Origin: Desulfobulbaceae bacterium UBA2262
Lineage (GTDB): Bacteria; Desulfobacterota; Desulfobulbia; Desulfobulbales; Desulfurivibrionaceae
Assembly (NCBI GenBank): GCA_002347185.1
Contig: DDXK01000064.1
Location: 218-19,772, forward strand
DNA: 19,555 nucleotides
Reading direction: 5' to 3'
Made by a program: the position numbers and the translations under genes. Positions 7,413-13,776 of the stretch are shown here, one piece after another. The notes beneath the pieces were generated by a model. That model was not told where the DNA came from. It saw only the letters and a program-made list of their open reading frames with translations, and searched no databases. How positions within the stretch are numbered: the first letter of the stretch is position 1; every line of letters starts with the position of its first letter.

Positions 7413-8558
7413 TTACGCCTTGGCAGGCCCTTCGAGCCTGGGTAGCACCGGCAATCTCTTGACAAACCACAGATAGGCGACGACCTCCGCCGCGACAATG
7501 CCGAAGGTGATGAAGAGTTCCGGCACCGAGGGGAAATAGCGCCAGCCGGTGCCGGGATCAAAACCGATGATATAGGTGTTGAAACGATAGAGGCTGCCGC
7601 CCAGGAGGAGCGCGAGAGAAGAAAGAAAGAGCAGGCGCGGGTTGCGCCGGTTGTTCGGATAGGCGAGGATGAGCAGGGCGGCAAGAAGAAGAAGGTTTTC
7701 GAGGAGGAACATGTTCGCCTTGAGCCCGCCGGAAAAAGCCAGGGAGAGATGGCCGCGCAGATTGACGTCCTCGATGCGCACCAGCAGGTAGAAGCCGAGC
7801 AGCCAGGGGATGATGGCGGAAATCCTGCTGAGCAGGTGCATCTCCAGCGGCCGCTTGAAAACCACCGAGGAGAGGAGCGACTCGAAGATCACCGCGGCGT
7901 AGCCGATCACCACCGCGGTGATCAGGAAAAGCAGGGGAAGGAAGGCGGTCCACCAGAGAGGGGAAAGCTTGTGACCGGCCATGAGCATCATGGTGCCCAG
8001 GGACGATTGATGCATGGTGGGCAGGAGTACGCCCAGGGCGATGAAGACAAAGATGACGCGGTTCAGTTTTGCCTTGAGCCTTTCCGCCTTGACCTTCTCG
8101 AGAATCGCCGGGGCGAACTCCATCCACAGCACCAGGATATAGGTCCCGATGCAGAGGGCGACCTCGAACATCACCGAATGGAGGTTGCTGAACCAGGGCA
8201 GGAAGATATTGTAGGCCTGCCAGTAGCGGCCGATATCGAAGATGACCGAAACCCCGGCCAGGGTGTAGCCGAACATGCTGGTCATCAGGGCGGGGCGCAC
8301 CAGGGGCGAGTATTCCCCGCGGTTGAAGACATAGACGATCAGGGCGATGGAATAGCCGGCGCAGGCAAGGGCCGTGCCCACCACCACGTCATAGGCGATC
8401 CAGATCCCCCAGGGAAAGCCGTCGTTCATGTTGGAAACCGCGCCGATGCCGTAGACAAAACGCTTGCCGACGAAAAAAAGTCCGATCAGGGCGATGGCGG
8501 CCCAGAAAAAAAAGGGCTTGGTCAGGACTTTGGTGCCCAACGGTTCTTTTGCATGCAT
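7413..8558 (-). CDS. hybB: Hydrogenase membrane subunit HybB (NrfD/PsrC family)
   Basis: This is a polytopic inner-membrane protein that couples the hydrogenase to the quinone pool. The 381 residues include roughly ten hydrophobic segments (for example near 14-32, 48-74, 88-108, 125-150, 165-185, 200-225, 275-300 and 345-365), typical of the NrfD/PsrC/HybB fold. It is not the di-haem cytochrome b (HyaC type) found with group 1d enzymes. Motifs such as GFPWGIWIAYDV near residues 47-58 fit HybB. The ATG at 8558 has AAGGAG about 8 nt upstream. It sits 37 nt after hybA and 23 nt before hybC, in one operon. In this family HybB accepts electrons from HybA and may also conserve energy or run in reverse. 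Confidence 0.93.
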   Translation of the reverse strand: MHAKEPLGTKVLTKPFFFWAAIALIGLFFVGKRFVYGIGAVSNMNDGFPWGIWIAYDVVVGTALACAGYSIALIVYVFNRGEYSPLVRPALMTSMFGYTLAGVSVIFDIGRYWQAYNIFLPWFSNLHSVMFEVALCIGTYILVLWMEFAPAILEKVKAERLKAKLNRVIFVFIALGVLLPTMHQSSLGTMMLMAGHKLSPLWWTAFLPLLFLITAVVIGYAAVIFESLLSSVVFKRPLEMHLLSRISAIIPWLLGFYLLVRIEDVNLRGHLSLAFSGGLKANMFLLENLLLLAALLILAYPNNRRNPRLLFLSSLALLLGGSLYRFNTYIIGFDPGTGWRYFPSVPELFITFGIVAAEVVAYLWFVKRLPVLPRLEGPAKA

Positions 8559-8595
8559 GGGAGCACTCCTTGCGCGTGACGAATAGAGCCGAGAT

Positions 8596-9543
8596 CTACT
8601 CTTTCTTCTCTTGCCGGTTTTTGATGATATAGATCAAGCCGCCCAGAACGACGATGGGGTAGACCATGCCTTTGTAAATGGCGTACTGGATGCCATCGGC
8701 CAGGGCCACGTACGAATCCTCGGGCAGATCCGGCAGGCCAAGCTTGTCGAAGGCGACACCGGCCAGGTAGAGCACCTGGGTGCCGCCCAGTTCCCGCTCG
8801 CCATAGACATGCTGCACATAGGCCGCGGCCCGGTGCTGCTGGCTTTCACCGGAATCAATGGCGGCGACCGGAAAATCGTAATACTCGCCCGGCTTCATCC
8901 GCAAGCGCCGGGCCGCCTCCTCCCGCAACTTCTGCACCGGGCCAAAGAGGGAGGCGCCGGTGGGACAGGAGGCGCAACAGGCGGAAATTCCGCCCTTGGC
9001 AAGCAGATGCGAGCACAGCTGGCACTTGACGATTTCCGGGAACGGGGAATCCCACTCAAATTTCGGGATGTTGTAGGGGCAGGCGATCTGGCAGTAGCGG
9101 CAGCCGATGCAGGCGTCCTTGTTGTAGGACACCACTCCGTTCTCCTGATTTTTCAGGAGGGCAGAGGCCGGACAGGCGGAAACGCAGGCCGGGTCGATGC
9201 AATGCATGCAGTGCCGCTTGATGAAGGCAAAGCCTTCTGCCGCATCCTTGCCGCCTTCGAAGCCGTACCGCTTGATGACGTTCAGGGTCTTCGCGGAAAG
9301 GTCAAGGGGGTTGTCCCAGTACGGTTCAGGCCCTTGCACCTCCGCCGGCATGTTGTTGGCCTGCTTACAGGCATGGACGCACACCTTGCAGCCGATACAG
9401 AGGGTGGAATCATACAGGATGCCGACGGCCTTGGGCGGCAGATCCTTACGGACGCTTTCCGCCCCGGCGACACCAGGGGCCGCGCCGCACAAAAGGCCGC
9501 CGGCCAGCGCCCCTTTCAGAAAATCCCTGCGCTTGAGCTTCAT
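8596..9543 (-). CDS. hybA: Hydrogenase electron-transfer subunit HybA (4Fe-4S, Tat-exported, membrane-anchored)
   Basis: This is a periplasmic iron-sulphur protein that carries electrons from the small subunit HybO to HybB. In its 315 residues, the N-terminus is a twin-arginine signal (KRRDFLKGALAGG, residues 4-16). Cysteine clusters for four [4Fe-4S] centres follow: Cys49/52/55/59, Cys112/115/120/124, Cys145/148/151/155, and a group at Cys174/177/189-190/193. A hydrophobic segment near 292-308 followed by basic residues anchors the C-terminus in the membrane, as known for HybA. The ATG at 9543 lies only 3 nt after the hybO stop, with a GGAGGG stretch upstream inside the end of hybO, so translation is probably coupled. 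Confidence 0.95.
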   Translation of the reverse strand: MKLKRRDFLKGALAGGLLCGAAPGVAGAESVRKDLPPKAVGILYDSTLCIGCKVCVHACKQANNMPAEVQGPEPYWDNPLDLSAKTLNVIKRYGFEGGKDAAEGFAFIKRHCMHCIDPACVSACPASALLKNQENGVVSYNKDACIGCRYCQIACPYNIPKFEWDSPFPEIVKCQLCSHLLAKGGISACCASCPTGASLFGPVQKLREEAARRLRMKPGEYYDFPVAAIDSGESQQHRAAAYVQHVYGERELGGTQVLYLAGVAFDKLGLPDLPEDSYVALADGIQYAIYKGMVYPIVVLGGLIYIIKNRQEKKE

Positions 9544-9546
9544 GGC

Positions 9547-10671
9547 CTATTCCCCCTCCGCTGAAGAGCCGGAACCATCCTTGCCAAGGTTTCTGGCAAC
9601 CACCGCAGCCGCGCCGACCGCAGCGCCCGCAGCGGCGGCTACCAGGGCTGCGGCAGCGGGCGAGGCGCCCTGCCCGCGTTCACAGACGATGGGAGGGTAA
9701 CCGGCGCCGGGGGTGAGGTATTTGAGATCCGCCTGGGCATGCAGAGGCATGTGGAAGCCGACCCCTTCCTCGGTGCAGCCGAAGCAGGGATGACCGGTCC
9801 CCACCGGCCAGGCTCCGGAGCCCACCTCGTTGAAGAGCACGGCCGGGCAGTTGGCATAGGTCATGGGTCCCTTGCAGCCCAGTTTATAGAGGCAGTAGCC
9901 CTTGCGGTGGCCTTCGTCACCGAAGGCCACCGCAAAGCGACCGGCGTCGAAATGGGGCCTGCGTTCGCAATTCTCATGAATGAGGCGTCCGTAGGCGAAC
10001 TTCGGCCTGCCTTTTTCGTCCAGGGTCGGAAGCTTGCCGAAGGTGAGGAAATGGATGACCGTGGAGAGGAAGTTGTAGGCATTGGGCGGGCAGCCGGGAA
10101 TGGTCACCACCGTGCTGCCCTTCAAAAACTCCGGCGCGCCCACCGCGCCGGTGGGATTTGGGGCCGCGGCGGCCACCCCGCCCCAGGAGGCGCAGGAGCC
10201 GATGGCCACCACTGCCGCCGCCTTGGCCGCGGCCTCATGGACGATTTCCGAAAAAGGCCGACCGGCGACCATGCAGTAGACTCCGCCATCCTTGAGCGGG
10301 ATCGCCCCCTCGATGACGAGGATGAACTTACCGGTGTTCTTTTCCATGGAGGCCTGCAGGGCCGCTTCCGCCTGATGGCCGGCTCCGGCGTTCAGCGTTT
10401 CGTTATAGTCCAGTGAGATAAGATCGAGGATGAGATGCTCAAGCGAGGGATGGGAGGGGCGCAGGAGGGATTCTGTGCAGCCGGTACAGGCCTGGCCGGA
10501 AAGCCAGATCACCGGCGGCCGGTGCGGGGCGGTGACGGCGGCGGCGATTTTCGGGGCCGCCGCGAGGGGCAGGCCCATGCTTGCCGCCATGAGCGAACAG
10601 AACTTCATGAAGTCGCGCCGCGAGATACCGTTCAACCGCTCCCTGATCCTGGCAAAATCATCCTCTTTCAT
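9547..10671 (-). CDS. hybO: [NiFe] hydrogenase small subunit HybO
   Basis: This is the electron-transfer subunit of the periplasmic hydrogenase, 374 residues. A long Tat signal with SRRDFMKFC (residues 17-25) ends near residue 45. The proximal [4Fe-4S] cluster is bound by Cys62, Cys65 (CTGCTES), Cys160 and Cys194. The distal cluster uses His232, Cys235, Cys260 and Cys266. The medial cluster has Cys275, Cys296 and Cys299 with Pro289 in place of a fourth Cys, the [3Fe-4S] pattern. The two extra cysteines next to the proximal cluster that mark O2-tolerant enzymes are absent, so a standard O2-sensitive enzyme is inferred. A hydrophobic Ala-rich segment near 338-360 is a probable C-terminal membrane anchor, as in HybO. 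The start is the ATG at 10671 with AGGAGAGG 6 nt upstream; the frame is open a further 15 codons but without a ribosome binding site. Confidence 0.97.
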   Translation of the reverse strand: MKEDDFARIRERLNGISRRDFMKFCSLMAASMGLPLAAAPKIAAAVTAPHRPPVIWLSGQACTGCTESLLRPSHPSLEHLILDLISLDYNETLNAGAGHQAEAALQASMEKNTGKFILVIEGAIPLKDGGVYCMVAGRPFSEIVHEAAAKAAAVVAIGSCASWGGVAAAAPNPTGAVGAPEFLKGSTVVTIPGCPPNAYNFLSTVIHFLTFGKLPTLDEKGRPKFAYGRLIHENCERRPHFDAGRFAVAFGDEGHRKGYCLYKLGCKGPMTYANCPAVLFNEVGSGAWPVGTGHPCFGCTEEGVGFHMPLHAQADLKYLTPGAGYPPIVCERGQGASPAAAALVAAAAGAAVGAAAVVARNLGKDGSGSSAEGE

Positions 10672-10677
10672 CGTGGG

Positions 10678-10685
10678 CCTCTCCT
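10678..10685 (-). promoter_or_regulatory. Ribosome binding site of hybO
   Basis: AGGAGAGG on the minus strand, 6 nt before the ATG at 10671. It fixes that codon as the start rather than the longer open frame reaching 10716. Confidence 0.7.
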
Positions 10686-10725
10686 GCTTGTCCGGATGCG
10701 CGCCTGCTCTCCTCAATCACGGCAC

Positions 10726-10742
10726 ATCAACGGGTTATCAAC
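10726..10742. repeat. Direct repeat ATCAAC x2, 11-bp period, in the hybO leader
   Basis: ATCAAC occurs at 10726-10731 and 10737-10742, separated by GGGTT. This is one helical turn apart, about 55-70 bp upstream of the hybO start codon. Tandem hexamers at this spacing can bind OmpR- or NarL-like regulators side by side, but the match is short and may be chance. Confidence 0.25.
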
Positions 10743-10785
10743 AATTACCCTCTCTGCAAAGGAGAAAATCAAGCAAACACTGAAA

Positions 10786-10801
10786 TAGGTACTTGTACCT
10801 A
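10786..10801. promoter_or_regulatory. Perfect 16-bp palindrome, probable operator of the hyb operon
   Basis: The sequence is TAGGTAC-TT-GTACCTA, two perfect 7-bp arms around two bases. It begins 5 nt downstream of the predicted -10 box of the hybO promoter, so it covers the expected transcription start, where a repressor would block initiation. It lies 136 nt upstream of the divergent radical SAM gene. There is no U-tract after it on the minus strand, so it does not look like a terminator. The binding protein is unknown. Confidence 0.5.
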
Positions 10802-10805
10802 AAAA

Positions 10806-10835
10806 ATAATAGGAGGGTTCAACTTCCCGGGTCAA
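10806..10835 (-). promoter_or_regulatory. Predicted sigma70 promoter of hybOABCD
   Basis: On the minus strand TTGACC (10835-10830), an 18-nt spacer and TATTAT (10811-10806) match the housekeeping consensus in five of six and four or more of six positions. The predicted start is near 10799, giving a leader of about 128 nt before hybO and placing the start inside the palindrome at 10786-10801. Confidence 0.5.
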
Positions 10836-10936
10836 GCACTTTCCACAAGAACTTTTCCATTGGCTGCGGCAGCCGTTTCCAGTAAGGTTGGCACTTCCTT
10901 TCCCGGAACCCCAGAGGACGACAAGGCAAAGAAACC

Positions 10937-12070
10937 ATGCTGCATCACGATCCGGCCGCGATCATCCAACATATCTCCATCGAAGAGGGGTGCCAGGAGC
11001 TGCCGCTGGTGCGAAGCATAGTGGCACGGCTGCCAGGCCGCACGGTCCGGATCGTTCCCGAGCGGAAAGCGCCGGCCCTTGCCAGCCCCCAATCCCTTCC
11101 CCTGGGGTTCAACGCTGGCAAAAAGCATCTGCTGCTCTGCAGGAACCGGGGTCGCTTCCTGAAACCCTGCCCCGCCACCAGGGAGTATCACTGCTGCGGC
11201 TATCAGGTTCTCAACGTGGGGATGAACTGCCCCATGGACTGCGTCTACTGCATCCTGCAGGCCTACCTCAACAACCCCTGGCTATCCTTCTTCGTGAACA
11301 CCGAGGATCTTTTCGCCGAACTTTCCGCGGCCCTTGCCGAAAATCCCACCACCTTCTGGCGGATCGGCACCGGTGAGTTCACCGACAGCATGGCCCTCGA
11401 CCGGGCAACCGGCCTGAGCCGAATGCTCATCGAATTTTTCCGGGACAAGCAAAACGCGGTCCTCGAACTGAAATCCAAAGCGGTCGTCCTCGACCATCTT
11501 CAGGAATGCGACCACCAGGGACGGACCATCATGGCCTGGTCCCTGAACAGCCCGCCGATCATGGCCCGCGAGGAGCTGCGCACCGCCCCCCTTTCCGCCC
11601 GCCTGGAGGCGGCGGCCCGTTGCGCGGCCCTGGGCTATCGGCTCGCCTTCCACTTCGACCCGATCATCTATCATCCCGGCTGGGAGGAGGGCTACCGGGA
11701 GACCATCGACAGGCTCTTCAAGGCCGTGCCGGCAGAGCGCATTGTCTGGATCAGCCTGGGCGCGCTCAGATTTCTTCCGCCCCTCAAGGCCATCGCCACG
11801 GCGCGCTTCCCCAGCTCCCGGTTTTTCCATGAGGAATTCGTCCTGGGCCTGGACAACAAGTTCCGCTATTTCCGCAGCCTGCGCACGGAGATGTACCGCC
11901 ACCTCGCCGGGCTGATCATGGAGCGGATGGATCCGGCCACCTGCCTCTATTTCTGCATGGAAAGCTCGGAAATCTGGCAGGAGGTTTTCGGCTTCGCCCC
12001 GGAAGAGAGAGGCGGCCTTGCCCGGATGCTCGAAAAAGCAGCCCGGGCCAAATGCGGCCCTCTCCCCTGA
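10937..12070 (+). CDS. SPL (spore photoproduct lyase)-family radical SAM protein
   Basis: This is a 377-residue radical SAM protein. The cluster motif is CPMDCVYC (Cys98, Cys102, Cys105), set in YHCCGYQVLNVGMN...ILQAY, which is characteristic of the spore photoproduct lyase family; further cysteines stand at 78, 86 and 87. In true SplB a hydrogen-donor Cys lies about 44 residues after the last cluster Cys (EASCTSD in Bacillus, from memory). Here the corresponding stretch near 142-152 (RIGTGEFTDS) has no Cys. Members of this family are common in non-sporulating anaerobes, where the substrate is unknown. I therefore call the family but not thymine-dimer repair. The ATG at 10937 has only a moderate AAGG-type ribosome binding site. 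It is divergent from hybO and shares its 265-nt intergenic region, but nothing else ties it to hydrogenase. Confidence 0.85.
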   Translation: MLHHDPAAIIQHISIEEGCQELPLVRSIVARLPGRTVRIVPERKAPALASPQSLPLGFNAGKKHLLLCRNRGRFLKPCPATREYHCCGYQVLNVGMNCPMDCVYCILQAYLNNPWLSFFVNTEDLFAELSAALAENPTTFWRIGTGEFTDSMALDRATGLSRMLIEFFRDKQNAVLELKSKAVVLDHLQECDHQGRTIMAWSLNSPPIMAREELRTAPLSARLEAAARCAALGYRLAFHFDPIIYHPGWEEGYRETIDRLFKAVPAERIVWISLGALRFLPPLKAIATARFPSSRFFHEEFVLGLDNKFRYFRSLRTEMYRHLAGLIMERMDPATCLYFCMESSEIWQEVFGFAPEERGGLARMLEKAARAKCGPLP

Positions 12071-12081
12071 ATGGTCGCCGC

Positions 12082-12110
12082 TCCGGGTAAAAATTCCGGA
12101 TTGATTTTTA
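12082..12110 (+). terminator. Possible weak terminator after the radical SAM gene
   Basis: TCCGG (12082-12086) and CCGGA (12096-12100) form a 5-bp stem around a 9-nt A/T-rich loop, followed by TTGATTTTTA. The stem is short, so termination would be weak. The T-rich tail overlaps the -35 box of the ssb promoter. Confidence 0.3.
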
Positions 12111-12129
12111 GAGGGGCGGTCCTTACTAT
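12101..12129 (+). promoter_or_regulatory. Predicted sigma70 promoter of ssb
   Basis: TTGATT (12101-12106), a 17-nt spacer and TACTAT (12124-12129) fit the housekeeping consensus at ideal spacing. The start would be near 12136, giving ssb an untranslated leader of roughly 170 nt in which I see no ORF or recognised riboswitch. Confidence 0.5.
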
Positions 12130-12308
12130 TGTCTAGCAAAAGTGGTCGACAACACAGGCAGCCACCCCGCCAGCAGCTCCCACGGCGCCCCCTTTTGGGA
12201 TCCCCGGCAGTACAGATCCCGATTGGTCCGGACGTGGGACTGTTGTTTTTTCCTGCACTCGGAAATCATTGTTTCTTAACTCTGCTCAGGACTATTCAAG
12301 GAGAAAAA

Positions 12309-12716
12309 ATGGTCAATAAAGTCATCCTCATCGGCAACCTGGGAAAAGATCCGGAAGTCCGCTATTCACAAACGGGAACCGCCATCGCCAGCTTCAGTGT
12401 GGCCACCACGGAAACGTGGAAAAAACAGGACGGATCTAAGGAAGAACTGACCGAATGGCACCGCATCGTCGCCTTTGGCCGCCTGGGGGAAATCTGCGGC
12501 GAATACCTCTCCAAGGGCTCCAAGGTCTTTATCGAAGGCAGGCTGCAAACCCGGAAATGGGACGACAAGGACGGCAATACCCGCTATACCACCGAGATCG
12601 TCGCCAGGGAGATGAAGATGCTGAGCCCGCGAGGCAGCGGCGAGGGCGGCACGAGCCAGCAGGAGTACGAGCCCCCCTTCCCGGAACCGGTCATGGGCGA
12701 CGATGTTCCGTTCTGA
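12309..12716 (+). CDS. ssb: Single-stranded DNA-binding protein
   Basis: This protein binds and protects single-stranded DNA during replication, recombination and repair, and works as a tetramer. The 135-residue product starts MVNKVILIGNLGKDPE and has the OB-fold landmarks of bacterial SSB, including EWHRIVAFGRLGE (49-61) and KGSKVFIEGRLQTRKW (69-84). It ends with the acidic DDVPF tip that docks partner proteins. The linker between the OB fold and the tip (about residues 106-130) is short, so the protein is smaller than the usual 150-180 residues. The ATG at 12309 has AAGGAG about 6 nt upstream; the frame is open further upstream but that extension has no ribosome binding site and is not SSB-like. 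It has its own promoter and is followed 93 nt later by a J-domain gene. Confidence 0.96.
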   Translation: MVNKVILIGNLGKDPEVRYSQTGTAIASFSVATTETWKKQDGSKEELTEWHRIVAFGRLGEICGEYLSKGSKVFIEGRLQTRKWDDKDGNTRYTTEIVAREMKMLSPRGSGEGGTSQQEYEPPFPEPVMGDDVPF

Positions 12717-12809
12717 CCCTGAGCAGGGCGGAAGAAAGGATTCGTAACCGACGTTGCCGGATCGCAGGACAAGCAACAAACGACCGCCGCCAACAGGGGG
12801 AGATCAGGC

Positions 12810-13754
12810 ATGGACTATTACAAACTGCTCGGGGTGGAGAAAAGCGCCACCCCGGAGGAAATCAAGAAGGCCTACCGCAAACTCGCCATCAAGTACCATC
12901 CGGACAAAAACAAGGGCGATAAGGATGCGGAGGAGAAGTTCAAAAAGATCAGCGAGGCGTACGCCGTGCTTTCCGACAAGGAAAAACGGCAGCAGTACGA
13001 CACCTTCGGCTCTTCGGGCTTCCAGCAGCGCTATTCACAGGAGGATATCTTCAGAAACGTCGACTTGGGGGACATCCTGCGGGAATTCGGGATCAACTTC
13101 GGCGGCGGCCGCACCACCTTCCGCAGCTCCGGCATGGGCGGCAACGTCTTCGAGGAGATGTTCCGCCAGCCAGGGGGCGGCTCCCAGCACTTTCAGGGCT
13201 TTCAGGATTTCCGGCAGCAGACAAGGCCCGTGCGGGGCAACGACCTCACCCTGGAGTTGCCCATCACTCTCGAAGAGGTGCTGAGCGGCACGGAAAAAAC
13301 CATCTCGCTGGGCCGAGGCGGGACAGCGGAAAAGGTGTCGGTCCGGATTCCGGCCGGGATCGAGTCCGGCAAGAAACTGCGCGTGGCCGGCAAGGGCTCG
13401 CCCTCGCCCACGGGCGGCACGCCGGGCGACCTCTACCTGCTGATCAGGGAGGAGGAGCACCCTCGCTTCACCAGGGAAGAAAACAACCTGCTCCTCGAAC
13501 TGCCGATCCCGTACTCTGCCGCCGTCCTCGGCGCGGAGGTCGAGGTTCCGACCCTGGATGGCAAACAGCTGAAGGTCAGGATCCCTGCCGGCTGCCAGCC
13601 GCAGGGCCGGCTGCGCCTGCGCGGCCAGGGGCTGCCGGGGGTCCGGGGCGGCGAACGGGGAGACCTGCTGGTGCGGGTGCTGGTGGCGGTGCCGAACCAC
13701 CTCTCTCCCGAACAGGAAAATCTGCTCCGTGAATTGAAAAAGAGCGGCCTGTAA
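12810..13754 (+). CDS. cbpA: DnaJ-type co-chaperone without zinc finger (CbpA-like)
   Basis: This is a 314-residue class II J-domain protein that stimulates the ATPase of DnaK and hands over unfolded clients. The J domain covers about 1-66, with the essential HPD at 30-32 and YRKLAIKYH before it. A Gly/Phe/Gln-rich region follows (about 67-140, including GGGRTTF and QPGGGSQHF). The two beta-barrel substrate domains lie at about 142-215 and 225-296, with the typical RIPAG repeated at 179-183 and 257-261. The CxxCxGxG zinc repeats of true DnaJ are absent, so this is CbpA/DjlA-like rather than DnaJ; dnaK and grpE are not in the window. The ATG at 12810 has GGGGGAG about 9 nt upstream. No terminator separates it from ssb, so co-transcription is likely. 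Confidence 0.9.
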   Translation: MDYYKLLGVEKSATPEEIKKAYRKLAIKYHPDKNKGDKDAEEKFKKISEAYAVLSDKEKRQQYDTFGSSGFQQRYSQEDIFRNVDLGDILREFGINFGGGRTTFRSSGMGGNVFEEMFRQPGGGSQHFQGFQDFRQQTRPVRGNDLTLELPITLEEVLSGTEKTISLGRGGTAEKVSVRIPAGIESGKKLRVAGKGSPSPTGGTPGDLYLLIREEEHPRFTREENNLLLELPIPYSAAVLGAEVEVPTLDGKQLKVRIPAGCQPQGRLRLRGQGLPGVRGGERGDLLVRVLVAVPNHLSPEQENLLRELKKSGL

Positions 13755-13776
13755 TGGGCTGACCGCTTCTCCTCCT

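Noticed and set aside
5737..7476. 579-codon open frame on the plus strand, and similar frames opposite hybA, hybB and hybO
   Set aside because: These are antisense shadows of the hydrogenase genes, whose metal motifs are all on the minus strand.
10862..10874. Inverted repeat GGCTGC-G-GCAGCC between the hyb promoter and the radical SAM gene
   Set aside because: It is short, with a one-base centre and no T-tract; there is no reason to call it a terminator or operator beyond the symmetry.
10889..10904. Sigma54-like site TGGCAC...TTCC ahead of the radical SAM gene
   Set aside because: The -24 half is good but the -12 half has CC where the invariant GC is required.
12129..12308. Longer start for ssb, adding 60 residues
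   Set aside because: It has no ribosome binding site, its residues are unlike SSB, and the ATG at 12309 has a strong AAGGAG and the conserved N-terminus.
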